The translations under genes and the position numbers were made by a program. Below, one piece after another: positions 7,071 to 13,573 of a stretch of 14,160 nucleotides of DNA. The notes under the pieces are model-generated. The model saw only the letters and a program-made list of their open reading frames with translations, did no database searches and was not told the DNA's origin. This stretch comes from Porticoccaceae bacterium UBA2002 (GTDB lineage Bacteria > Pseudomonadota > Gammaproteobacteria > Pseudomonadales > Porticoccaceae): NCBI GenBank assembly GCA_002334915.1, contig DDCQ01000084.1:1-14160 (forward strand), in the 5' to 3' direction. Within the stretch, counting starts at the first letter, position 1, and the number at the start of each line of letters is the position of its first letter.

Positions 7071-7486
7071 AGGGCTCTTTGCCAGGATTTGGTCTGATAA
7101 ACAAATCCGACATAGCCGCGCACCATAAGCATGTCATCTTCCAGCCAGACTCTGCCTTTGTAGGCACCGCCAGTTTCTGGATCAAACACTGTGCCCTTCT
7201 GCCAGATATTTTTCTTTAGACTTAGCCCGTTAATCACTTCCATACCAATAACCGGCTTGCCATATAAGTCGGCCTTACAGTTTTCACAGACTGGGTTGTC
7301 CTCTGGCTGATTATGGAGACGACGGATAGTGGCATATAACTTGCCCGCTTCAATTCTAACCTCCACCGTCGATTGCAGCGTGCCAGACTTGTCAAAGGTA
7401 TTCCAAAGCCCGGAAGGATCAGCTGCGGGCTCAGCCGACGCAGCGCTAGCAATTAAGGCCATGATTACAATAAGTAAGGTTCTCAT
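7067..7486 (-). CDS. Exported DUF2147-domain protein
   Basis: A 139-residue protein with a Sec signal peptide (basic start MR, hydrophobic core LLIVIMALIA, likely cleavage after ASA at residue 18), so the mature part of about 120 residues is periplasmic or outer-surface. It matches DUF2147: W-x3-DKSG near the start, VEVRIEAGKLYATIRRL, the CxxC in NPVCENCKADLYGKPVIGME, then DPETGGAYKGRVWLE and a closing VRGYVGFVYQTKSWQR. The domain is a lipocalin-like beta fold of unknown role. The ATG is preceded by AGAGGAAC. It follows a possible 30-codon ORF by 18 nt and a ketopantoate-reductase-like gene on the same strand. Its stop interlocks with that of yghU on the other strand. Confidence 0.88.
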   Translation of the reverse strand: MRTLLIVIMALIASAASAEPAADPSGLWNTFDKSGTLQSTVEVRIEAGKLYATIRRLHNQPEDNPVCENCKADLYGKPVIGMEVINGLSLKKNIWQKGTVFDPETGGAYKGRVWLEDDMLMVRGYVGFVYQTKSWQRAL

Positions 7487-7504
7487 AACTGTTCCTCTTA
7501 GGAT

Positions 7505-7597
7505 TCAACCTGGCTGTTTAGACTCTTTCTTGGCCCAGGAAAAAAACGGTTGGTCTGAGGCCAATAAAAGACCTAACCCCAACAGCAGCCAAAGCAT
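7505..7597 (-). CDS. Possible 30-residue hydrophobic small protein
   Basis: An ATG-initiated 30-codon ORF with one hydrophobic segment (MLWLLLGLGLLLASDQPFF) followed by a basic tail (WAKKESKQPG), the shape of a single-pass small membrane protein with its tail inside. It fills most of the 120-nt gap between the reductase stop at 7607 and the DUF2147 start at 7486. It is in frame with the reductase, beginning three codons after that gene's TGA. No Shine-Dalgarno site precedes it, so it could depend on coupling to the upstream gene or may not be translated. Low confidence. Confidence 0.3.
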   Translation of the reverse strand: MLWLLLGLGLLLASDQPFFSWAKKESKQPG

Positions 7598-7606
7598 ATC
7601 AGATTT

Positions 7607-8587
7607 TCAGGGTTTATAGAGTGAATCCAGCGAAACGGTTTCGCCCTGCTCCAGACTATGGATCAGGGCACTGATCTTTCGGTTCACAGGAGCATCAATA
7701 CCCAAGATCTCAGCGCGCCTAACTACGGCTTCGTTAAGAAACTCAATTTCGGTTTTTCGACCCAATTGAATATCTTCCCACATGGAAGAGCGCGCAAGGG
7801 GATCAATATCCAGCATCGCCTTGGCCAGGCGCAGGAATATCCAATTGGGCAAACTTAAAATAGCCGGCATTAGGCTGGGCTTTACCGCGGTAAACTGCAC
7901 CAACTCAACCCCCTCTGCTGCTGCCACAGCAAGCCATTCACGCTGAGCTGCGGCATAGACCCTGCGCAGTTTACGATTTTCAAGTTGGGTTTTAATAGGC
8001 TGATCTGCAACGGCATTGAGCGCATTATTTAAGTTGAGCAGCAATTTGCCATAGATAACAGATTGCATATCGGTATGCAGTTGGCAGGGAAAACCAATGG
8101 CACCCAGCTGCTCGGCAAGCTGTTCTGTCACCGATGTCTGGTGAAATAGAAATGTTCCCTCAGTGCCGCGGTGGAAATGCGCATTGTCCAGGCTCAGAAT
8201 ATTAAAGGGTGTAATCCCCTGTTTGAGACTATCGCTCGGCAACTGGTGCCGAACAAGATCCAGACTACCTAGGCCATTTTGCATAAAAAATAGCTGGGCG
8301 CCGTTTTCGGTAAGCTGTTTTAAATCTGGCGCGGCAGCTTCAAGCTGATGACACTTCAATGTTACAAATACCGCATCAAAGGTTTCATCTGCCAGCTGTG
8401 TAATCAGCCCAGTTGGCATCACCTTTTCATTCTGGCCACTGTAGTCGGTAAGGGTGATACCGCCAGCAGCCACAATCGAATCACGAATACGTGGGCGACA
8501 AACTAAGCTAACCTCATGGCCGCAAAGCTGCAAAAGCCCGCCCAGATAACAGCCGGTTGAGCCAGCGCCATAAATTGCCAGTTGCAT
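7607..8587 (-). CDS. Ketopantoate reductase (PanE/ApbA) family protein
   Basis: A 326-residue NADPH-dependent reductase of the family that turns 2-dehydropantoate into pantoate for coenzyme A synthesis. Seen: the Rossmann motif GAGSTG (7-12), K78 and N104 (TLKCHQ, MQNGLGS) in the cofactor and substrate site, K181 and N185 (YGKLLLN), S268 and E280 (spacing of 12 as in E. coli PanE). All expected active-site positions are therefore filled. Many bacteria carry paralogues of this family with other 2-oxo-acid substrates, and no other pantothenate gene is nearby, so panE identity is not claimed. The ATG is preceded by TGAGG. It follows the PhyH dioxygenase on the same strand by 78 nt, with a possible TATAAT -10 (8616-8621, minus) in between. 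Confidence 0.88.
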   Translation of the reverse strand: MQLAIYGAGSTGCYLGGLLQLCGHEVSLVCRPRIRDSIVAAGGITLTDYSGQNEKVMPTGLITQLADETFDAVFVTLKCHQLEAAAPDLKQLTENGAQLFFMQNGLGSLDLVRHQLPSDSLKQGITPFNILSLDNAHFHRGTEGTFLFHQTSVTEQLAEQLGAIGFPCQLHTDMQSVIYGKLLLNLNNALNAVADQPIKTQLENRKLRRVYAAAQREWLAVAAAEGVELVQFTAVKPSLMPAILSLPNWIFLRLAKAMLDIDPLARSSMWEDIQLGRKTEIEFLNEAVVRRAEILGIDAPVNRKISALIHSLEQGETVSLDSLYKP

Positions 8588-8665
8588 GCAGGCACCTCAA
8601 AATACATTTCTAATTATTATATCTACTTGTTATTTTTAAGCCTCAGCAAGTCCAGCCTTTTAACG

Positions 8666-9838
8666 CTAAATACTGAGATCCCGCAGATTGTAATCTTTTA
8701 ATTCCGCTTTGACTGTCTTATTCCAGCGAAAGGTCTTACCTGAATCAATAAATGGCTGATACTGATAAGAAGGCTCATCGGGAAAGCGCTGTTTACGCGC
8801 ATCGATGGCATAACCCAGGGGTTTAGAGCGCTCTTCGATCAGAGCCTCATCATAGAACATAGGCTCGCTATACAGACCGGGGCCCTGAATCCCCAATACA
8901 GATGAACGCCGGTGAAAACCAAAGTTCACCGTTACTCTGGGTTCAAAACCGCAGTTGGGAAAGGAACCATGTAGCAACTGGCGATTACAAATAATCACAT
9001 CACCCGGATTACAAACCAATGGCACCATGCCTTCAATGCGTTCACTGCCAGATTCTTCTATCAACTGCTTAATATCAATTTTGCCCACCTTGTGGCTGCC
9101 CGGCTTAACCCAAACACCATTGACTGCCGTGCTGCCATAGACCTGGGCCATAAAATTAAAGCCATGAATACCCTCATCGAAATGCTCACTCTCCCAATGG
9201 GTATTGCCATCCTGATGCCAAGACACTGCGGCACCAACACCGGGGTCCTTGATAAATAGGCTCTCATTAAAGGGTGCAAAGTCCACTCCATTAATTGACT
9301 CGGCCACGCGCAGCAATTGAGGGTGACCATAGACTCGCAGGCAAGCCTCTGAAAACTGCAGAGAACCCAACAAAATAAAGGGTGCATATTCTGGTGCCGA
9401 CTCGTCGGCCTCTGGTTCAAATAACTTAACCTGATGTCGACCATTGGCAAGCTCTGTGCCGCCCAGAGGATCACCCAGGGGCTTAGACCACACAAGGTTG
9501 GGGCCAAGACAGTCCGCTCCCAGAGCGGGTTTGCCGTCTTTCGTTAGCTTGCCATTGGGCTCGGCAGGGTAGGATTCACGTATGCTATCCAAATCACTCT
9601 TTATATCGTCTAATTCATCCTGAGCTAACACGTTCTCGAAGATATAAAAGCCATAGTGAGAATAGGCATTCAATATATCTTCAGCTAGGCCACCGTTTTC
9701 ATCAAAGCGGATCGCACCACGATTATTTAAACCATAGGCATTTCGCTGACCCTCAATTAAATAGTCACGCATAGCAGTGGCATGTTCGCCATAGTGGGCT
9801 GCACAGGCTTCGATTGATGGGCTGATATCTTGTTTCAT
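8666..9838 (-). CDS. Phytanoyl-CoA dioxygenase (PhyH) family Fe(II)/2-oxoglutarate oxygenase
   Basis: A 390-residue non-haem iron oxygenase. The iron triad is seen as H208 and D210 (SWHQDGNTHWE) and H290 (RQLLHGSFPN), and R301, 11 residues later (EPRVTVNFGFHRRS), should bind the 2-oxoglutarate carboxylate. The double-stranded beta-helix core spans about residues 130-310, with an N-terminal helical part and a C-terminal extension of about 80 residues, longer than small PhyH proteins. Bacterial members hydroxylate diverse lipids, amino acids or natural products, so no substrate is given. The ATG has GAAGG at 7-nt spacing. It is transcribed divergently from a TetR gene, with a 31-bp dyad between them, so substrate-induced control by that regulator is likely. 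Confidence 0.9.
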   Translation of the reverse strand: MKQDISPSIEACAAHYGEHATAMRDYLIEGQRNAYGLNNRGAIRFDENGGLAEDILNAYSHYGFYIFENVLAQDELDDIKSDLDSIRESYPAEPNGKLTKDGKPALGADCLGPNLVWSKPLGDPLGGTELANGRHQVKLFEPEADESAPEYAPFILLGSLQFSEACLRVYGHPQLLRVAESINGVDFAPFNESLFIKDPGVGAAVSWHQDGNTHWESEHFDEGIHGFNFMAQVYGSTAVNGVWVKPGSHKVGKIDIKQLIEESGSERIEGMVPLVCNPGDVIICNRQLLHGSFPNCGFEPRVTVNFGFHRRSSVLGIQGPGLYSEPMFYDEALIEERSKPLGYAIDARKQRFPDEPSYQYQPFIDSGKTFRWNKTVKAELKDYNLRDLSI

Positions 9839-9872
9839 AAATAGGCCTTCGTTACTATTTTTTTGACTTTAT

Positions 9873-9949
9873 TATATTGTCTTTATTTTTCCACAAGTTT
9901 AATATCCCATTAAAACTGTGGTCAAGATTTTTTTTCCGGAGGTTGTCAA
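9873..9949. promoter_or_regulatory. Divergent PhyH/tetR control region with a 31-bp dyad
   Basis: CCACAAGTTTAAT (9891-9903) and ATTAAAACTGTGG (9909-9921) are 13-bp inverted arms matching at 11 of 13 positions around a 5-bp centre. For tetR a candidate promoter is TTGTCT (9877-9882), 17 bp, TAATAT (9900-9905), whose -10 lies in the dyad. For the PhyH gene a TATAAT lies on the minus strand at 9871-9876, with its -35 zone reaching the dyad. GGAGG (9938-9942) is the tetR ribosome site. Binding by the adjacent TetR protein is inferred. Confidence 0.55.
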
Positions 9950-10618
9950 TTGGGTACTCAAGTCTTAGCTAGAGGAAACACCACCCGCCAAGCAAATAAA
10001 AAATTGCGTCGCCAACATATCCTCGATATGGCTAAAAACCTAATAGCAACAGAGGGTTTTGAGGCATTTACTCTGACTCAGCTGGCCAAAGAGGCTGGTG
10101 TATCCGCACCTACAATCTATAACCTATTTGGCAAGAAGAATGATATTTTCCATGAATTGGTGGCAGAGCTGGTTGAATCCATCAGTGTGGCCATGTCGAA
10201 TCCCGACATGTCCGACCCCATTCAAGGCGCTGAAGTATTTACCGATAACTTGCTGCATCTATATAAACAGGATGAGGCCTTTTATCGCGCGGCTTTTATA
10301 GCGGCAGACCGAACAAAATTATTTGACCATGAATTGCCGACGGGAATCTTCCACCAGTCACTGCAAATAGCACAACGCATCTGTGTTGCAGCCCTAAAAG
10401 ACGGGTTCCTTCAAGGCAATATCGAAACCGCAAAACTTGCCGAGCAACTTTTTGCCTGCCAACGGCTCGCTCGTCAAGACTGGGTCAATGGCTATATAGA
10501 TTTGCAGCAATATCGCCAACAGATTTTGATGGCTATGTATATGACCTATGCCTCCGACGCCAGCCCCAACTTTTATAAAAGACTCTGCGCAGAAATTCAG
10601 CAGCTAAACAATAAATAG
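9950..10618 (+). CDS. TetR/AcrR-family transcriptional regulator (TTG start)
   Basis: A 222-residue regulator with the TetR helix-turn-helix at about residues 20-65 (RRQHILDMAKNLIATEGFEA, then LTQLAKEAGVSAPTIYNLFG). The rest is a helical ligand-binding domain with conserved-looking FYRAAFIAAD and FACQRLARQDWV segments. The start is TTG at 9950: GGAGG lies 7 nt upstream, and the next in-frame ATG (10030) would cut into the DNA-binding domain. It faces the PhyH dioxygenase gene across a dyad, the usual layout for a local repressor. A hairpin with a T-rich tail follows at 10634-10685. Family assignment is certain; the ligand, perhaps the dioxygenase substrate or product, is unknown. Confidence 0.93.
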   Translation: MGTQVLARGNTTRQANKKLRRQHILDMAKNLIATEGFEAFTLTQLAKEAGVSAPTIYNLFGKKNDIFHELVAELVESISVAMSNPDMSDPIQGAEVFTDNLLHLYKQDEAFYRAAFIAADRTKLFDHELPTGIFHQSLQIAQRICVAALKDGFLQGNIETAKLAEQLFACQRLARQDWVNGYIDLQQYRQQILMAMYMTYASDASPNFYKRLCAEIQQLNNK

Positions 10619-10633
10619 CAATTAAATCTATTC

Positions 10634-10687
10634 AAGCTGCCGACAAATTGCTGGTGCGGCATCGGTCAGCTTTAACTTTTCTTTGTG
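10634..10687 (+). terminator. Probable intrinsic terminator of the tetR gene
   Basis: AAGCTGCCGA (10634-10643) pairs with TCGGTCAGCTT (10662-10672) as a 10-bp stem with one bulged base, followed by the T-rich stretch TTTAACTTTTCTTTG. A competing inner stem TGCCG/CGGCA (10638-10642, 10657-10661) exists. The position, 16 nt after the tetR stop and before the next plus-strand gene, fits termination. Confidence 0.5.
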
Positions 10688-10751
10688 TAACCTTTACTTC
10701 CCTTATTTTGCATGGTAAGTTTGCGTTACATCAACATTTGAGAGAAAACCC

Positions 10752-11141
10752 ATGAGCGATTTAATCCCTATTTTAGGCATACTCACAGGCATTATTGTGC
10801 CTGTGGCAGTCTTTATCTGGCAATATTTGGAGGGTAAAGGCAAGAGAGAAACTATTCTGGAGATAGCCAAACATATGGATGACCCATCCAAAGTGGAAGA
10901 TTTGCTGGGTATTTTTGATGAAAGAAAAAAACAGCCCATCGATTATCGTAGAGGCGGTGTCATAACATTGTTTGTCGGGATTGGCCTATACCTTCTCGGT
11001 TTTAACGCGATGGGACCTTTCTTTGAGGGCGTCGGGCTTCTGGTGAGTGCTATAGGAATAGGCACTATGATTGCTGGCTATCTCTACCCCAATACCAGTG
11101 CAGAATTAACCGATGCCGTTGAAAAGTTTGAAGAGCAATAA
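10752..11141 (+). CDS. Small membrane protein (DUF6249-like)
   Basis: A 129-residue protein with a first membrane helix at about residues 5-25 (LIPILGILTGIIVPVAVFIW), a charged loop of about 45 residues (LEGKGKRETILEIAKHMDD ... DERKKQPIDYRRGG), then two helices at about 70-88 and 92-111, and a short acidic tail. The layout matches DUF6249-type proteins of unknown role. An AGAGAAA stretch precedes the ATG. It ends 3 nt before an XRE regulator gene, so the two are almost surely co-transcribed. Small membrane protein plus compact XRE regulator pairs are common in bacteria and archaea, and a membrane-linked sensing or sequestration role is sometimes suggested. Function here is unknown. Confidence 0.8.
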   Translation: MSDLIPILGILTGIIVPVAVFIWQYLEGKGKRETILEIAKHMDDPSKVEDLLGIFDERKKQPIDYRRGGVITLFVGIGLYLLGFNAMGPFFEGVGLLVSAIGIGTMIAGYLYPNTSAELTDAVEKFEEQ

Positions 11142-11144
11142 GCC

Positions 11145-11357
11145 TTGGGCAAACACCACAAAAAACTTTTAAACAATCTTGAAGAGCTTAGAAAAGCTGC
11201 CGGTTTAACGCAGCAAGAGCTTTCGGAAAGTGCTGAGGTCTCAAGAAAAAGCATTAATGCCATTGAAAATGGAATCTATGTTCCCTCTACTGTGCTGGCA
11301 TTAAAAATTTCAAGAACCCTTAGTTGCTCGGTGGACGATCTATTTCAACTGCCTTGA
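11145..11357 (+). CDS. Compact XRE-family (YozG-like) transcriptional regulator, TTG start
   Basis: A 70-residue protein that is essentially one Cro/CI helix-turn-helix: NNLEELRKAAGLTQQELSES, then AEVSRKSINAIENGIYVPST and VLALKISRTLSCSVDDLFQL. The AIENG.YVPS....A.KI and final VDDLF are hallmarks of the YozG-like group. The only start that keeps the domain is TTG at 11145, 3 nt after the stop of the membrane protein, with GAAGAG about 9 nt upstream inside that gene. Translation is therefore likely coupled. No ligand or oligomerisation domain is present, so activity may depend on its membrane partner. It converges on the DUF1826 gene with 18 nt between stops. Confidence 0.88.
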   Translation: MGKHHKKLLNNLEELRKAAGLTQQELSESAEVSRKSINAIENGIYVPSTVLALKISRTLSCSVDDLFQLP

Positions 11358-11375
11358 TTTCACAGCGGAGTCGAT

Positions 11376-12056
11376 TTAGTCGTCCATAAAGTCAAGGGTC
11401 AACAATAGTCGGCGTGTTTGATCTGGCAACTGGGGTGAGCGATGAATAAGCCCTGCCCCTTGATTTCCCTGCCAAGACTCGCCCTTGAGCAGCGCAACAT
11501 CCCCTCGGCATAACTGTTGGATGTCGCTGGCACTCTTAAATAACCCAGATTCCTCATCTGGTTTGCCCTGATTGCCGAGACCCAGCTTACTGCGATCAGC
11601 AGCATGGTGTGGAAGCCATTCTGTGGCGACGCCCTGATAGGTTGTAATCAGTCGACATGAAACCTTGTCGACATGAAACCTCGGACACATGGCGCGATCC
11701 AGCGCCGTCAATCTCAAGCCGGCACGTCTGAGGTCAAACAGGCAGCAGAACATATCCACCAGCTGTGCAATATCTTCGCTCAGCACTGTTGCCATTGGCA
11801 TTGCACCCAAGGCTTTGGTGACAGCGGCATTAGCCTCCTCTGGTGTAACGATCAAGGAGAGCTCCAGGCCTGAGTTGGTAGCAAGAATACTCTCACCGGC
11901 CTCAATCAGCGTTGCGGGTACTGAGCGCTGCCAGATAGCGATATTGGTGTTCTGCTGGTAGATATCAGTCAGCACGTCGAACTGATCGCCCTTGGCATCA
12001 TGCCATGGATATTTTGCTGAGGTTTGAGCTTTAGCCACTGCGCTTGTTGGGTTCAT
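11376..12056 (-). CDS. DUF1826 protein, possible Fe(II)/2-oxoglutarate oxygenase-like fold
   Basis: A 226-residue protein recognised as DUF1826 by [20 protein letters not shown] (123-142), TEWLPHH and the C-terminal HRSP with RRLLLTLDF. The family has no known function. By eye it has H128-x-D130, a strand GDVALLKGE (185-193), H205 in GLIHRSP and R215 exactly 10 residues on, the order and spacing of the iron triad and 2-oxoglutarate arginine in Fe(II)/2OG oxygenases. The start is placed at ATG 12056, overlapping the GTPase stop as ATGA, rather than at 12101, which would overlap by 49 nt. Coupling to a zinc chaperone suggests a role in zinc limitation or metal insertion. Family assignment is confident; the oxygenase reading is inference. 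Confidence 0.85.
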   Translation of the reverse strand: MNPTSAVAKAQTSAKYPWHDAKGDQFDVLTDIYQQNTNIAIWQRSVPATLIEAGESILATNSGLELSLIVTPEEANAAVTKALGAMPMATVLSEDIAQLVDMFCCLFDLRRAGLRLTALDRAMCPRFHVDKVSCRLITTYQGVATEWLPHHAADRSKLGLGNQGKPDEESGLFKSASDIQQLCRGDVALLKGESWQGNQGAGLIHRSPQLPDQTRRLLLTLDFMDD

Positions 12057-13255
12057 GCATTTTCCGTCCAAGCAGGAAAGGGGTCGCTTAATGTTGCCCA
12101 ATACTGTTTGCCTTTAAGCAATTCATCTTCTGATAACAGACAGTCATCGAGGGCATTCAACATAGCTTGCTGATCAAGCCCCTGGCCGATAAAGACTAAT
12201 TCTTGACGCATATCGCCAAAGGGCTCTTCCCATTGCATCTTGATGGTGGCCATTGACTCTTCGTCTGTAGGCCAGTTGTGTTCCGGAACGGCTTTCCAGA
12301 ACATACCGGCAAAGCCGTAGCGCGCAATGCCGCACGCCTGACTCCATTGGCCGGCAAATTCAGGGCGAGTAGCCAGCCAAAAGTAACCTTTGGATCGAAT
12401 CAGTTTGCCGTACTGCTCTGTACCATGCACAAACTGGTGGAATTTTTCCGGGTGAAACGGGCGGCGGGCAACATAGCTAAAGCTGCTAATGCCATATTCT
12501 TCAGTTTCCGGCACATGTTCCCCGCGCATTTCCTTGAGCCAGCCCGGGGCCTCCTGTGCGCGCTCAAAATCAAATAGACCTGTGCTCAGCACCTCGTCTA
12601 CAGGCACCTGGCCCTGACTAATAGGAATAACCTGAGTATGGGTATTAAGACTTTTGAGAATAGCGGTAAGCCTCTCAACCTCACTGGGTTCAACCAAATC
12701 GGTTTTGCTGACCAACAGCACATCGGCAAACTCCACCTGATCTGCCAGCAAATCGGCAACGCTGCGTTCATCATCGTCACCCAGAGATTCACCAGAGTCC
12801 TGTAAGTATTTGGCGTCTTCGTAATCCTTCAGGAAATTGACCGCGTCGACTACGGTAACCATGGTATCCAGTGTTGCCACATCTGATAATGAAACGCCCT
12901 CTTCATCGGCAAAGGTAAAGGTCTCGGCCACTGGCAAGGGCTCTGAGATACCTGTTGACTCAATGACCAGATAATCAAATCTGCCGTCTTTGGCCAGTTT
13001 ATTGACTTCCAGCAGCAAGTCTTCACGCAGGGTGCAGCAAATACAGCCATTGCTCATTTCAACGAGTTTTTCTTCGCTGTGGCTTAGAGACACTTCGCTT
13101 TTTACCATTGCTGCGTCGATATTGATATCGCTCATATCATTGACAATAACGGCCACTCTTTTGCCCTGGCGATTGTTGAGGATATGGCTAAGTACAGTGG
13201 TTTTGCCCGCACCAAGAAAGCCAGAGAGCACAGTTACAGGGAGAAGGTTTGTCAC
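12053..13255 (-). CDS. zigA: COG0523 zinc metallochaperone GTPase (ZigA type)
   Basis: A 400-residue G3E-family GTPase. Seen: P-loop GFLGAGKTT (12-20), the metal-binding CxCC motif in [12 protein letters not shown] (70-81), the E-S-T-G switch (99-102), base-recognition SKTD (183-186), and a CobW C-terminal domain from about 275 ([19 protein letters not shown]). The [10 protein letters not shown] and the [18 protein letters not shown] linker point to the ZigA branch, which delivers zinc to client enzymes when zinc is scarce and is usually Zur-repressed. The start is GTG at 13255, four residues before the conserved core; an in-frame TGA lies shortly upstream and no clear Shine-Dalgarno site is seen. 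It overlaps the DUF1826 gene by 4 nt. A Zur-like dyad lies at 13309-13323. Confidence 0.92.
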   Translation of the reverse strand: MTNLLPVTVLSGFLGAGKTTVLSHILNNRQGKRVAVIVNDMSDINIDAAMVKSEVSLSHSEEKLVEMSNGCICCTLREDLLLEVNKLAKDGRFDYLVIESTGISEPLPVAETFTFADEEGVSLSDVATLDTMVTVVDAVNFLKDYEDAKYLQDSGESLGDDDERSVADLLADQVEFADVLLVSKTDLVEPSEVERLTAILKSLNTHTQVIPISQGQVPVDEVLSTGLFDFERAQEAPGWLKEMRGEHVPETEEYGISSFSYVARRPFHPEKFHQFVHGTEQYGKLIRSKGYFWLATRPEFAGQWSQACGIARYGFAGMFWKAVPEHNWPTDEESMATIKMQWEEPFGDMRQELVFIGQGLDQQAMLNALDDCLLSEDELLKGKQYWATLSDPFPAWTENA

Positions 13256-13272
13256 AGGGTATTCGTATCTTA

Positions 13273-13312
13273 ATCAAGTTAAAGCGCAGACAGCGCCATA
13301 AATTGACTTGAT
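13273..13312 (-). promoter_or_regulatory. Nested inverted repeats in the zigA leader
   Basis: ATCAAGTTAA (13273-13282) and TTGACTTGAT (13303-13312) form 10-bp arms with one mismatch, enclosing a second dyad GCGC AGACA GCGC (13284-13296). It lies 18-57 nt upstream of the GTG start, so it could fold in the mRNA leader or serve as a protein site. Role unknown. Confidence 0.35.
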
Positions 13313-13323
13313 ACATCATATCA
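13309..13323 (-). promoter_or_regulatory. Candidate Zur operator upstream of zigA
   Basis: TGATA CATCA TATCA is a perfect 5+5 dyad. Against the remembered gammaproteobacterial Zur core TGTTATANTATAACA it matches at 10 of the 14 specified positions. It contains a minus-strand TATGAT -10-like hexamer (13315-13320) without a good -35. Zur control is expected for this gene family but the site is imperfect. Confidence 0.4.
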
Positions 13324-13573
13324 TTTTTGCGCTACAACTATTTCCTGGCAGGCCCCTTAGAATCGAGCCGCGCCTGTAAGGCACTTGGTTGATAGCCAGT
13401 GGTTGTCAAAAAGCTAGGTCGGAATATTGCCAAGCATCATGTTTTAGGAGTTGCGATACAGAAATTCCTCAATGTACTTACCATCTGTTGGTGCTTATAG
13501 AAGAAGGTACCAATCGAGAGATACCCCCAGAAGAAGCATTCAGTTGAACATCAGTAAGACAGCAGTTAGCTCA

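Larger units (their letters stand above)
13256..13573. other. 318-bp intergenic region upstream of zigA
   Basis: The part next to zigA holds a Zur-like dyad (13309-13323) and a long imperfect stem-loop (13273-13312), listed separately. The middle holds an untested 52-codon plus-strand ORF (13389-13547, TTG start). A perfect 6-bp inverted repeat, AGTTAG CTCA CTAACT (13564-13579), overlaps the stop of the SDR gene but has no T-run after it. Nothing else was recognised. Confidence 0.5.

Noticed and set aside
12057..12101. Longer start for the DUF1826 protein (15 extra residues)
   Set aside because: It would overlap the GTPase gene by 49 nt and translate its antisense-free out-of-frame end; the ATGA overlap at 12056 is a normal coupled start.
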